From Subtercola frigoramans (GTDB lineage: Bacteria > Actinomycetota > Actinomycetes > Actinomycetales > Microbacteriaceae): 64,000 nt of DNA. Positions 52,019 through 59,419 of this stretch are shown here, piece by piece. The notes under the pieces were generated by a model. The model did not search any database. It was not told the origin of the DNA and saw only the letters and a list, made by a program, of their open reading frames with translations. Numbering within the stretch: position 1 is the stretch's first letter; every line of letters starts with the position of its first letter. A program made the position numbers and the translations under genes. The DNA lies in contig NZ_JAFBBU010000001.1 of NCBI RefSeq assembly GCF_016907385.1, forward strand, positions 2,046,001-2,110,000. The letters run 5' to 3'.

Positions 52019-52190
52019 GATTCGTCGAAGCTGCGAACGAAACCACCGCAGACGCGGGACCAACGACCCTGCTCCGGCTCGATGGGGCGCGTAGGCTCGG
52101 CGTCAGACGGCAGCACACATCGGTCGCCCCCGGTGACCGAGATGACCGAGATGCAGCCCACTCTCGAACCCTGACGAAAGCGAGTACACC
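52019..52190. other. intergenic between amylosucrase-like and PPOX genes
   Basis: No gene. Contains a short tandem CCGAGATGA-CCGAGATG near 52136-52153. Nothing else recognised. Confidence 0.3.
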
Positions 52191-52595
52191 GTGTTCGACA
52201 CCGTCGGTACCAGTTCGATTCTCGACCCCCTCGACGCCTGGGGTCGGTTGCGCAGCCGCGGTGTGGGCCGACTCGCTGTCAGCGACAACGGCAACCCCGA
52301 CATCTTTCCCATCAACTACCTCGCATCGGCCGACCAGATCCTGATTCGCACGGCCCCCGGTACGAAGCTCACGAAACTGATGCTGAACGAGAGTGTCGCT
52401 CTCGAAACAGATCACTACGACGCAGAGGCGGCCTGGAGCGTCGTGGTTAAAGGTACGGCACGACACCTGACCGATGAAGAGAGCATCCGAGCGGCCCGCG
52501 AAAGCCCGCTGTGGTCGTGGATGCCCCGCTCTACGGACGCGTTCGTCGTCATCACTCCCACTGAGGTCACCGGGCGGACCTTTGCCGGTCACTGA
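52191..52595 (+). CDS. pyridoxamine 5'-phosphate oxidase-fold protein
   Basis: 134 residues, split beta-barrel flavin-binding family: RSRGVGRLAVSDNGNPDIFP, NYLASADQILIRTAPGTKLT, SVALETDHYDAEAAWSVVVK. Such proteins (F420 or FMN/heme binding) often accompany dormancy/hypoxia genes in actinobacteria. GTG start. It is 18 bp upstream of the P-type ATPase gene, so the two are likely co-transcribed. Confidence 0.88.
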   Translation: MFDTVGTSSILDPLDAWGRLRSRGVGRLAVSDNGNPDIFPINYLASADQILIRTAPGTKLTKLMLNESVALETDHYDAEAAWSVVVKGTARHLTDEESIRAARESPLWSWMPRSTDAFVVITPTEVTGRTFAGH

Positions 52596-52613
52596 AAGCC
52601 CGTAGGTAACCCG

Positions 52614-54518
52614 ATGTCGACCATCACACCCCGTCAACGACCGCTCGTACTCCGCTATCCGGTCGTCTCGGCGACGATCGTGGTGGGCATCGCCGGCCTG
52701 CTGTTCTGGATGATCGGCTTCGGCCAGGCCGTGCCGTGGCTGTTCAGCGTGTTCGCCCTCCTGGTCGCTGCGGTGGAGGCGTGGCAGATGGTGCAGCAGC
52801 TGCGCATGGGGATCTTCGGCATCGATGTTCTGGCTGTCATCGCGATCGTGGCCACCGTCGCCGTCGGTGAGTACATCGCGAGCCTGATCATCGTGCTCAT
52901 GGTGGCGGGCGGCAAGGCGCTCGAGGACTTCGCCCAGGGGCGTGCGCAGCGTGAACTCTCGGCTCTCCTCAGCCGCGAACCGCAGATCGCCCACCGCCAG
53001 ACCCCCGGCTCTGACCGCATCGACGACATTGCCGCGTCGGCTGTCGCGATCGGCGATCTGATCCTGGTGCGCTCCGGTGAGGTGGTGCCCGTTGACGGCG
53101 AACTGGTTTCGGCCAGTGGCGCATTCGACGAGTCGTCACTCACGGGCGAGAGCCTGCCCGTGACGCGCATCACCGGCGACCCCGTGCTCAGTGGTTCGGT
53201 CAACGGCAATTCGGCAGCAACGATCGCGGCGACGTCTCTCGCTGCTGACAGCCAGTTCCAGAGCATCATCGCCCTCGTCAAGGAAGCCTCGGTCAATCGC
53301 GCTCCCGTGGTTCGGCTGGCCGACCGGTACGCCATTCCTTTCACCGTCGTGTCCCTCATCATCGGGATCACGGCCTGGGTCGTGTCTGGTGACCCCGTGC
53401 GGTTCGCCGAGGTACTCGTCCTGGCGACGCCGTGCCCGCTCGTACTCGCAGCTCCCGTCGCGTTCATGGGGGGAATGAGCCGCGCTGCTCGAAACGGAAT
53501 CATCGTCAAAGGTGGGGGTGTACTCGAGCGACTCGCCCGAACCAGAACGGTGGTCTTCGACAAGACAGGCACACTGACGCACGGCAAGCCTGCCATCGCC
53601 CGAATCGACGTGAGAACTCCGTTCACCGAAGCCGAGGCCCTGACGCTCGCCGCTTCGGCTGAACAGTTCTCGTCGCATGTGCTCGCCTCATCGATCGTCG
53701 ATGCAGCGAAAGAACGAGGCCTGATACTTCGAGACGTCACCAGCTCGACAGAATCGGCGGCCCAGGGAGTGAGTGCGGTCGTCGGCACCAACACTGTCGA
53801 CGTCGGCACCCTCGCCTTCATCGAAGCGGCGTCCCCCGGGGTGAAGCAGGCGACCATCGTCGGCGGCGAGCTCGCAATCTACCTAGCGATCGACGGGAGC
53901 TTCGCTGGCAGCATCATCGCCACCGACCCGGTCAGGGAGTCGGCGCGCGACACCATCAATCGGCTCAGGCAACTGGGAGTCACGGACGTCGTGATGCTCA
54001 CCGGCGATGCACAGGCCACAGCCGACTACGTCGCGGGCGAAGTCGGAATCACGCAGGTGCTGGCCAACTGCCTTCCCGCCGACAAGGTCAGGGCGGTGAA
54101 GGCGCTTCCCCAGAGGCCCGTGCTCATGGTTGGGGACGGGGTCAACGACTCCCCCGTTCTCGCCTCGGCCGATATCGGTATCGCGATGGGTGCGCGCGGT
54201 GCCACAGCGGCGAGCGAGTCAGCTGATGCGGTCATCCTGGTCGATGACATCGCGGTGGTGGTGCGCGCGGTGCAGATCGGGCGCGACACGGTTCGCATCG
54301 CGCTGCAGAGCATCTGGCTCGGAATCAGCCTGAGCGTTGTTCTCATGATCATCGCCTCGTTCGGATTCATACCCGCAACGGTCGGAGCCGGCATTCAGGA
54401 GGTGGTCGATCTCGCGACGATTCTGAACGCGCTGCGGGCGATCAGGCCGAAGGAGCAGTCCGTCACTCGACAACCGTCACACGTGCCGGCCGTAGGGGTC
54501 GCCGCGACAACGGAGTAG
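52614..54518 (+). CDS. heavy-metal translocating P1B-type ATPase
   Basis: 634 residues. Eight membrane helices predicted, no N-terminal CxxC metal-binding domain. Catalytic features: TGES phosphatase loop in SSLTGESLPVTR, TPCPL (272-276) in the metal-binding membrane helix instead of CPC/SPC, phosphorylated Asp316 in VVFDKTGTLTHGK, and hinge VGDGVNDSPVLASADIGIAM. A TPC motif is reported for P1B-5-type pumps; specificity (Ni, Fe, Co or other) is uncertain. It is likely co-regulated with the DosR-like stress genes nearby. Confidence 0.92.
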   Translation: MSTITPRQRPLVLRYPVVSATIVVGIAGLLFWMIGFGQAVPWLFSVFALLVAAVEAWQMVQQLRMGIFGIDVLAVIAIVATVAVGEYIASLIIVLMVAGGKALEDFAQGRAQRELSALLSREPQIAHRQTPGSDRIDDIAASAVAIGDLILVRSGEVVPVDGELVSASGAFDESSLTGESLPVTRITGDPVLSGSVNGNSAATIAATSLAADSQFQSIIALVKEASVNRAPVVRLADRYAIPFTVVSLIIGITAWVVSGDPVRFAEVLVLATPCPLVLAAPVAFMGGMSRAARNGIIVKGGGVLERLARTRTVVFDKTGTLTHGKPAIARIDVRTPFTEAEALTLAASAEQFSSHVLASSIVDAAKERGLILRDVTSSTESAAQGVSAVVGTNTVDVGTLAFIEAASPGVKQATIVGGELAIYLAIDGSFAGSIIATDPVRESARDTINRLRQLGVTDVVMLTGDAQATADYVAGEVGITQVLANCLPADKVRAVKALPQRPVLMVGDGVNDSPVLASADIGIAMGARGATAASESADAVILVDDIAVVVRAVQIGRDTVRIALQSIWLGISLSVVLMIIASFGFIPATVGAGIQEVVDLATILNALRAIRPKEQSVTRQPSHVPAVGVAATTE

Positions 54519-54554
54519 ACCCCACCTTCGACGGCGTTCGGTCGCCACCGTCAG

Positions 54555-54569
54555 AGGACTTTCGGCCCT
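54555..54569 (+). promoter_or_regulatory. DosR-box-like site
   Basis: AGGACTTTCGGCCCT, 36 bp before the universal stress protein ATG. Resembles the box at 57018-57032 (GGGACTTTGGACCCT) and the mycobacterial DosR consensus GGGACT-T-AGTCCC. Confidence 0.55.
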
Positions 54570-54604
54570 TCCCGCACGGGCACCACAGTGCAAGGCTGAT
54601 TGCC

Positions 54605-55153
54605 ATGGACCACTCAACGATTCCCCTCACCGACGCCGGGATGACGTCGTCTGCCGCAGCCGTCAACCTCCGCGATCTGGAGCCTGTCCCCGAAGGAACG
54701 ATGGTCGTCGGCCACGACGGCTCGGCCGAATCCGACGCCGCCCTTGCCGTCGCACTCGAGCTCGCAGATCGCCTTGCCGCGCCGGTCGTGATCGTGCGCT
54801 GCTGGACGATCGACGACAAGCTGGCCGTCTTCCGCAATGCCGACGGAACGATCCTCTCGTTCACCGAGGTGACCGGTATCGTGCGAGCACGCCTCACAGC
54901 GGAATTGGCACCACGAGTGGCCGATCATCCGGGGCTCGTCGTACAGTACCGGTCGGCACTCGCGCAACCGGGTGAACTTCTCGAATCCGTCTCTGCCGAC
55001 GCCCTCATGCTTGTCGTCGGCTCACGTGGCCGAGGCAAGATCACGGGATTCATGCTCGGCTCGGTGAGCAGCCACTGCGTTCATCACGCCCCCTGCCCCG
55101 TCCTGGTGGTACCGCCCCGCGATAAACGCCATCTGCCACACCATGACCTCTGA
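54605..55153 (+). CDS. universal stress protein, single domain
   Basis: 182 residues. UspA fold: MVVGHDGSAESDAALAVALE at the N-terminal nucleotide-binding strand and VVGSRGRGKITGFMLGSVSS, the G-x2-G-x9-G-S/T ATP-binding motif, then CVHHAPCPVLVVP. Preceded by a DosR-box-like site, so it is probably induced by low oxygen, nitric oxide or starvation. Confidence 0.93.
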   Translation: MDHSTIPLTDAGMTSSAAAVNLRDLEPVPEGTMVVGHDGSAESDAALAVALELADRLAAPVVIVRCWTIDDKLAVFRNADGTILSFTEVTGIVRARLTAELAPRVADHPGLVVQYRSALAQPGELLESVSADALMLVVGSRGRGKITGFMLGSVSSHCVHHAPCPVLVVPPRDKRHLPHHDL

Positions 55154-55222
55154 CTCGCTTGATCTCTGTCACCACCAAGCTGCGCCACCACCGAGCCGTG
55201 GCACGCTGGGACCGGAGACGAC

Positions 55223-56092
55223 ATGACCCAGCACGAAACGATCGTGGGATGGGACGGCAGCGAGCCGGCGCGGCTCGCCCTGGACTGGGCCGCTGCCCGC
55301 GAGAGCGGGCGGTCCGGCAGTGTCCGTGTTGTCGGTGTCGTGGATGACACACGGGCCTCTGTCGACTATCTGCCCACGGAATCGGATGCCACGGCGTTCG
55401 AAGCTCGCCTGAGCGCCGCCGTCTCGATGACCCGGGCCACGCATCCGCAGGTGCACATCGAATCAGAACTGCTGCGCGGGGATCCCTTGCGGGCCCTTCT
55501 GCCATTCACCGCACCCGACCATCTGGTCGTTGTCGGCACCCACCGGCGAGACAAGCCCTTCTTCACTTTCGGCTGGTCACTCGGCGCCCGGCTCGCCGCA
55601 GAGGCACGGGGTCCGATCGCCGTCATCCCGGAACAGGCGAGTCCCGGGGTCGAGCGTCACGGAGTCGTTGTCGCTGTCGATGGCACCAGCACCTCGAGGG
55701 AAGCCGCATTCTTCGCCGGTCGCGAGGCCACCAGAACGGGGCAGGACCTGACCATCCTGCACGCCTGGCAGTTGCTGCCCCTCTGGCAGGATGCGCTCCC
55801 CCCGACGGAATCATCACTCGGCTCTGTGGCCTCGGAACACCAGGCGCTCCTCGACACGGTGGAGGCAGAGGTCAGGGCCCATCTACCGGGCCTCATCACG
55901 TCGACTCTGCTGGTTCAGGGGGCCGCGGCGACGTCGATTCTTGCAAGGGCGGCCACCGCGGCGCTCCTTGTTGTCGGAAACCACCGGCCAGGGCATCCAC
56001 ACTCGTTTCGGATGGGTTCAGTGAGTCACGCTGTGGTCGTGCACCTCTCTGTTCCGACCGTTGTGTACGGGCCCTCAACCCGCGAGCTCTGA
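55223..56092 (+). CDS. universal stress protein, two domains
   Basis: 289 residues with two UspA domains (about 1-140 and 150-289). Domain 1: VGWDGSEPARLALDWAAARE and VVGTHRRDKPFFTFGWSLGA; domain 2: VAVDGTSTSREAAFFAGREA and VVGNHRPGHPHSFRMGSVSH. Typical of DosR-regulon proteins. Its 3' end overlaps the next, oppositely oriented USP gene by 18 bp. Confidence 0.93.
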   Translation: MTQHETIVGWDGSEPARLALDWAAARESGRSGSVRVVGVVDDTRASVDYLPTESDATAFEARLSAAVSMTRATHPQVHIESELLRGDPLRALLPFTAPDHLVVVGTHRRDKPFFTFGWSLGARLAAEARGPIAVIPEQASPGVERHGVVVAVDGTSTSREAAFFAGREATRTGQDLTILHAWQLLPLWQDALPPTESSLGSVASEHQALLDTVEAEVRAHLPGLITSTLLVQGAAATSILARAATAALLVVGNHRPGHPHSFRMGSVSHAVVVHLSVPTVVYGPSTREL

Positions 56093-56932
56093 GACCAGCA
56101 CGACGGTGGGAGTCTGGATGTTCAGTATCAGGGCGTGCGACACCGAGCCCAGCAGAATCGCGCTCCAGCCCCGACGACGAACGTGACCGACCACGAGCAA
56201 CGACGCTGACCGACTGAGTGAAGCCAGCGCCCACTGTGCCGGTTCGTGTACCAGGTGCGCCCGAACCGCAAGGCGCGGGTGATCGCGGGCGACCTGGGCC
56301 ACGGCCTGGTCGAGAATGCTCTGGTGTTCGGCTGAGAGTGAGGCCAGGAATTCGTCGGTCGGAGCCAGCGAATCGTTCCAGAGCGACGGTTCAGACCACG
56401 CGTGGACGACGTGCAGGACTTCGCCGCGGGTCTCGGCCTCTGCTGCAGCGAAACGTGCGGCGACGTCGCCTGCCCTGTTGCCGTCGATGCCCACCACGAC
56501 ACCCGAGGATTCGTTCGTCGCCCCGCTGGGAATGACAGCCACTGGCCCCTCTGCCGAACCGGCCAGCCGCGCTCCGAGCGACCACGCGTAGCGAAAACGA
56601 TTGACCGTGCGCTGATGAGTGCCGACCACCACGAGGGTGGAAGGCGCGGAGAATCTCCCCAGTTCCGTCACCGGGTCGCCTCGAACGACACGACAGTCGA
56701 TACTCAATCCCGGGTTCTGGGCACGCAACTTCAGCACCTCGCCCTCGAGCTCGATCGTTGCCTGGTGGATGAACTGGTCAGAGACGAAGTAGTCGTCCGT
56801 GACGGTCGAGTCGTCGATGACTCTGACGAGCAACAGCTCTCCCCCGCGACCGGATGCCCTGGACAACGCCCATTCGGCGGCCTCTCCCGCAGGCAGCGAG
56901 GAGTCCCAGCCAACCACGGTCTGTTCAGGCAT
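56075..56932 (-). CDS. universal stress protein, two domains
   Basis: 285 residues from ATG 56932 (MPEQTVVGWDSSLPAG). Two UspA domains, with motifs VVGTHQRTVNRFRYAWSLGA in the first and VVGHVRRRGWSAILLGSVSH in the second. A DosR-box-like sequence lies about 85 bp upstream. Paralogous to the gene at 55223, in opposite orientation. Confidence 0.93.
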   Translation of the reverse strand: MPEQTVVGWDSSLPAGEAAEWALSRASGRGGELLLVRVIDDSTVTDDYFVSDQFIHQATIELEGEVLKLRAQNPGLSIDCRVVRGDPVTELGRFSAPSTLVVVGTHQRTVNRFRYAWSLGARLAGSAEGPVAVIPSGATNESSGVVVGIDGNRAGDVAARFAAAEAETRGEVLHVVHAWSEPSLWNDSLAPTDEFLASLSAEHQSILDQAVAQVARDHPRLAVRAHLVHEPAQWALASLSRSASLLVVGHVRRRGWSAILLGSVSHALILNIQTPTVVLVSELAG

Positions 56933-57017
56933 CGACGCAGCCCTTCGAGTTCTGTCGAGCACCGCGACATCACGTTGGGGTGCTCTCCCACCCTGCCGTC
57001 TACGGCTGCCGCCCTAC

Positions 57018-57032
57018 AGGGTCCAAAGTCCC
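57018..57032 (-). promoter_or_regulatory. DosR-box-like site
   Basis: Minus strand GGGACTTTGGACCCT, an almost symmetrical GGG-ACTTTGGA-CCC sequence between the response regulator gene and the two-domain USP gene. Best match to a DosR-like operator in the window. Confidence 0.65.
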
Positions 57033-57046
57033 GGTCTGGCCGAATC

Positions 57047-57688
57047 TCAGCTCTGGGTCGGTGGATTCGACTCGAGGTGGAAGATGGCGGCCTGGGTTCG
57101 CCGTTGAAGTCCGAGTTTGCTGAGGAGGCTCGACACGTAATTCTTGACCGTCTTCTCGGCCAGCGACAACTCGATGCCGATCTGTCGGTTCGTCAATCCG
57201 TCGGCAATCAGGGCGAGGATCTGGCTCTCCCGAAGACTCAGCGAGCTCACGCGCGGGTCTGAGGACGTCTCCGGGCGCATCTCACGGGTGACGCGCCGAG
57301 TGAGAGCGGGTTCCAGCAGCGTGCGGCCAGCCGCGACCTTCCTGATCGAATCGATGAGTCCCGCTCCACGGATGTCTTTGAGCACGTATCCGGAGGCGCC
57401 TGCCATCACCGCCGCGAAGAGCGCGTCACCGTCGTCGTAGGCGGTGAGGATGATGCACTTGACGTCAGGGTGATGGGAACGGACATCCCTGCACACGTCG
57501 ATACCGTTGCCGTCGGGCAGATGCACGTCGAGAATGGCGACGTCGGGCTGCGTCGCGGCAATGCGCGTGCGTGCCTGCGCGGCCGTACCGGCCTCGCCGA
57601 TCACTTCGATGTCGGCTTCGGCTTGCAGCAACTCGGCAATGCCTCGCCTGACCAGTTCGTGGTCATCGAGCAAGAAGACACGGATCAC
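57047..57688 (-). CDS. response regulator of the DosR/DevR type
   Basis: 213 residues. Receiver domain: acidic FLLDDHELVRRGIAEL, phospho-acceptor Asp54 in VAILDVHLPDGNG, Lys in GYVLKDIRGAG. LuxR output domain: SLRESQILALIADGLTNRQI, LSLAEKTVKNYVSSLLSKLG followed by LQRRTQAAIF, close to the DevR recognition helix. Probably binds the GGGACTTT-type boxes found nearby. Coupled to its kinase through an ATGA overlap. Confidence 0.93.
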   Translation of the reverse strand: MIRVFLLDDHELVRRGIAELLQAEADIEVIGEAGTAAQARTRIAATQPDVAILDVHLPDGNGIDVCRDVRSHHPDVKCIILTAYDDGDALFAAVMAGASGYVLKDIRGAGLIDSIRKVAAGRTLLEPALTRRVTREMRPETSSDPRVSSLSLRESQILALIADGLTNRQIGIELSLAEKTVKNYVSSLLSKLGLQRRTQAAIFHLESNPPTQS

Positions 57689-59349
57689 GTTGGCACTTCC
57701 TCTTCGTTCGGCTCATCGGTGAACGGAACCGACCAGAGCATGCGTGTACCGTCTGTACCCGAGCTCACTGAGAATGTACCGCCTCGAAGCGTTGCACGCT
57801 GTTCGAGGTTGGCAATGCCGCTGCGCCGTCCCGAATCGCTGAACCCCACGCCATCGTCGACGACCTCCACAACGAGCGAACCCTGCCAGACGCTCACCGC
57901 CACGGAGGCCTGTTCTGCCTGGGAGTGCTTGGCGACATTCGCCAGCGATTCCCGGATGACCGCAAGAACGTCATCGGCGAGACCGCCGACCGCCACGAGG
58001 TCGACGGGGCCCGCAAAGCTCACACTCGGAGGACGCATGAGCCCGGGCGCGAACTCGGTGGCGAGGTCGATGATCTGATGGCGCACGGTGAGCTGGAGGT
58101 CTGAGCGGGGCGGCGCGAGGGCGAAGATCACGGTGCGGATCTGCGATATCGCCGCATCCAGGCTCGAGATCACCGAGTTGACACGCTCACTCGCGCGGCC
58201 GGGCGGAAGACTTCCTGCGACATTCTGCAATTCGAGCCCGGTCGCAAACAACTGCTGGATGACGTGGTCATGCAGGTCACGAGCGATCCGACCGCGGTCT
58301 TCGAGCACCATCATTCGCTGCTGGTCCGCTCGTGCTGCCGAGAGTTCGAGGGTGACGCTGGCCTGGCCGGCAAAGTCGGCGGCCATCTCCAGGTCAGCCG
58401 GCGTGAACGACGGGTCACCGATCGAACGTGCGACGAGGATCACGCCCAGGCTGCGCCCACCGGCGATCAGCGGAACGGCCATCACGGGGCCCAGCAGGTG
58501 CACGACGGGCGACCACGCTGCCGCAGTCGACACCTTGCGCTCTGTTGCCATGGGAATCCTGCCGTGCAGAACGGCAGCCGACAGCGAGTCCTCGACGGGG
58601 AAGGTCGCGTGGAGGAGAGACTCGGCGAACTCGCCCGTTGCGTCTGCGACGATGAGTTGCGACGGGTCTGAGTGCTCTGTGATAAGGCAGGCCAATGCCG
58701 CTGAAGCCAGGTGCTGCACCCGGCCCAGAAGAGCGGAGATCGCCACCGCGTGATCCGCCGACAGGAGGACTGCGGTGATCTCCGCGGAGGCCGCTGCCCA
58801 GGCCTGTCGACGCCGGGTTTCAGAGAAGAGTCTCGCGTTCTCGATGGCAAAGCCGGCCGTCGCCGCGAGCGTCAGCACGAGTTCCTCATCGTCCGCGGTG
58901 AATTCGCCTGATTTCTGGTTGGTGAGGTACAGGTTGCCGTACACCGCCTCACGCACCCGGATCGGTACCCCGAGAAAGCTGTGCATCTCGGGGTGATGAG
59001 CCGGGAATCCCGCTGACCTGGGGTCGTCCGAGAGCTGGGACAACCGGATGGGCCGGGGGTCGTCGATCAGGGCTCCGAGCAGACCGTGCCCTTCAGGCAG
59101 GTGCCCGATGACCTGCACGGCGCTGGGCGACATGCCGACATGGATGAACTGCTCGAGTCCGCCGTGCGGGGCGATCACTCCCACCGCTCCGTACTGGGCG
59201 CCCACCAGGTTCACTGCGGCATCGACGATCCGTTGCAACACCACGGGGAGGTCGAGTTCTTCGACAACGGACTGGGTCGCCTCGGCCAGCGCGCGGAGTT
59301 TGTCTGTCGCGGAGGGCCCGCGGTCGGCCGACTGGTCTTCCTGGTGCAA
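57685..59349 (-). CDS. GAF-domain sensor histidine kinase of the DosS/DevS type
   Basis: 554 residues. Two GAF domains (about 30-175 and 190-335), DHp H-box RIARDLHDHVIQQLFATGLE, and HATPase_c with LANVAKHSQAEQASV, VDDGVGFSDSGRRSGIANLE. His119 in FPAHHPEMHSFLGVPIRVRE lines up by motif with the heme-ligating His of DosS, so it may sense oxygen, NO or CO through heme; this is inference. Partner of the DosR-like regulator. Confidence 0.92.
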   Translation of the reverse strand: MHQEDQSADRGPSATDKLRALAEATQSVVEELDLPVVLQRIVDAAVNLVGAQYGAVGVIAPHGGLEQFIHVGMSPSAVQVIGHLPEGHGLLGALIDDPRPIRLSQLSDDPRSAGFPAHHPEMHSFLGVPIRVREAVYGNLYLTNQKSGEFTADDEELVLTLAATAGFAIENARLFSETRRRQAWAAASAEITAVLLSADHAVAISALLGRVQHLASAALACLITEHSDPSQLIVADATGEFAESLLHATFPVEDSLSAAVLHGRIPMATERKVSTAAAWSPVVHLLGPVMAVPLIAGGRSLGVILVARSIGDPSFTPADLEMAADFAGQASVTLELSAARADQQRMMVLEDRGRIARDLHDHVIQQLFATGLELQNVAGSLPPGRASERVNSVISSLDAAISQIRTVIFALAPPRSDLQLTVRHQIIDLATEFAPGLMRPPSVSFAGPVDLVAVGGLADDVLAVIRESLANVAKHSQAEQASVAVSVWQGSLVVEVVDDGVGFSDSGRRSGIANLEQRATLRGGTFSVSSGTDGTRMLWSVPFTDEPNEEEVPT

Positions 59350-59366
59350 CCGTCACCCCTTTTTCG

Positions 59367-59405
59367 CCGCGGCGTGATCCCTGCTGGTGCCGTATCACGC
59401 CGCGG
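59367..59405. terminator. 12-bp inverted repeat after cydDC
   Basis: CCGCGGCGTGAT (59367-59378) pairs perfectly with ATCACGCCGCGG (59394-59405), 15-nt loop. It lies between the cydDC stop and the kinase start; probably a terminator for the cyd operon, though it also lies upstream of the kinase gene. Confidence 0.6.
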
Positions 59406-59419
59406 AGTACTTCCCCACT

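Noticed and set aside
50189..52063. 624-codon open frame on the minus strand
   Set aside because: Antisense to the amylosucrase-like gene, whose four GH13 regions are intact; the minus product has no recognisable domain.
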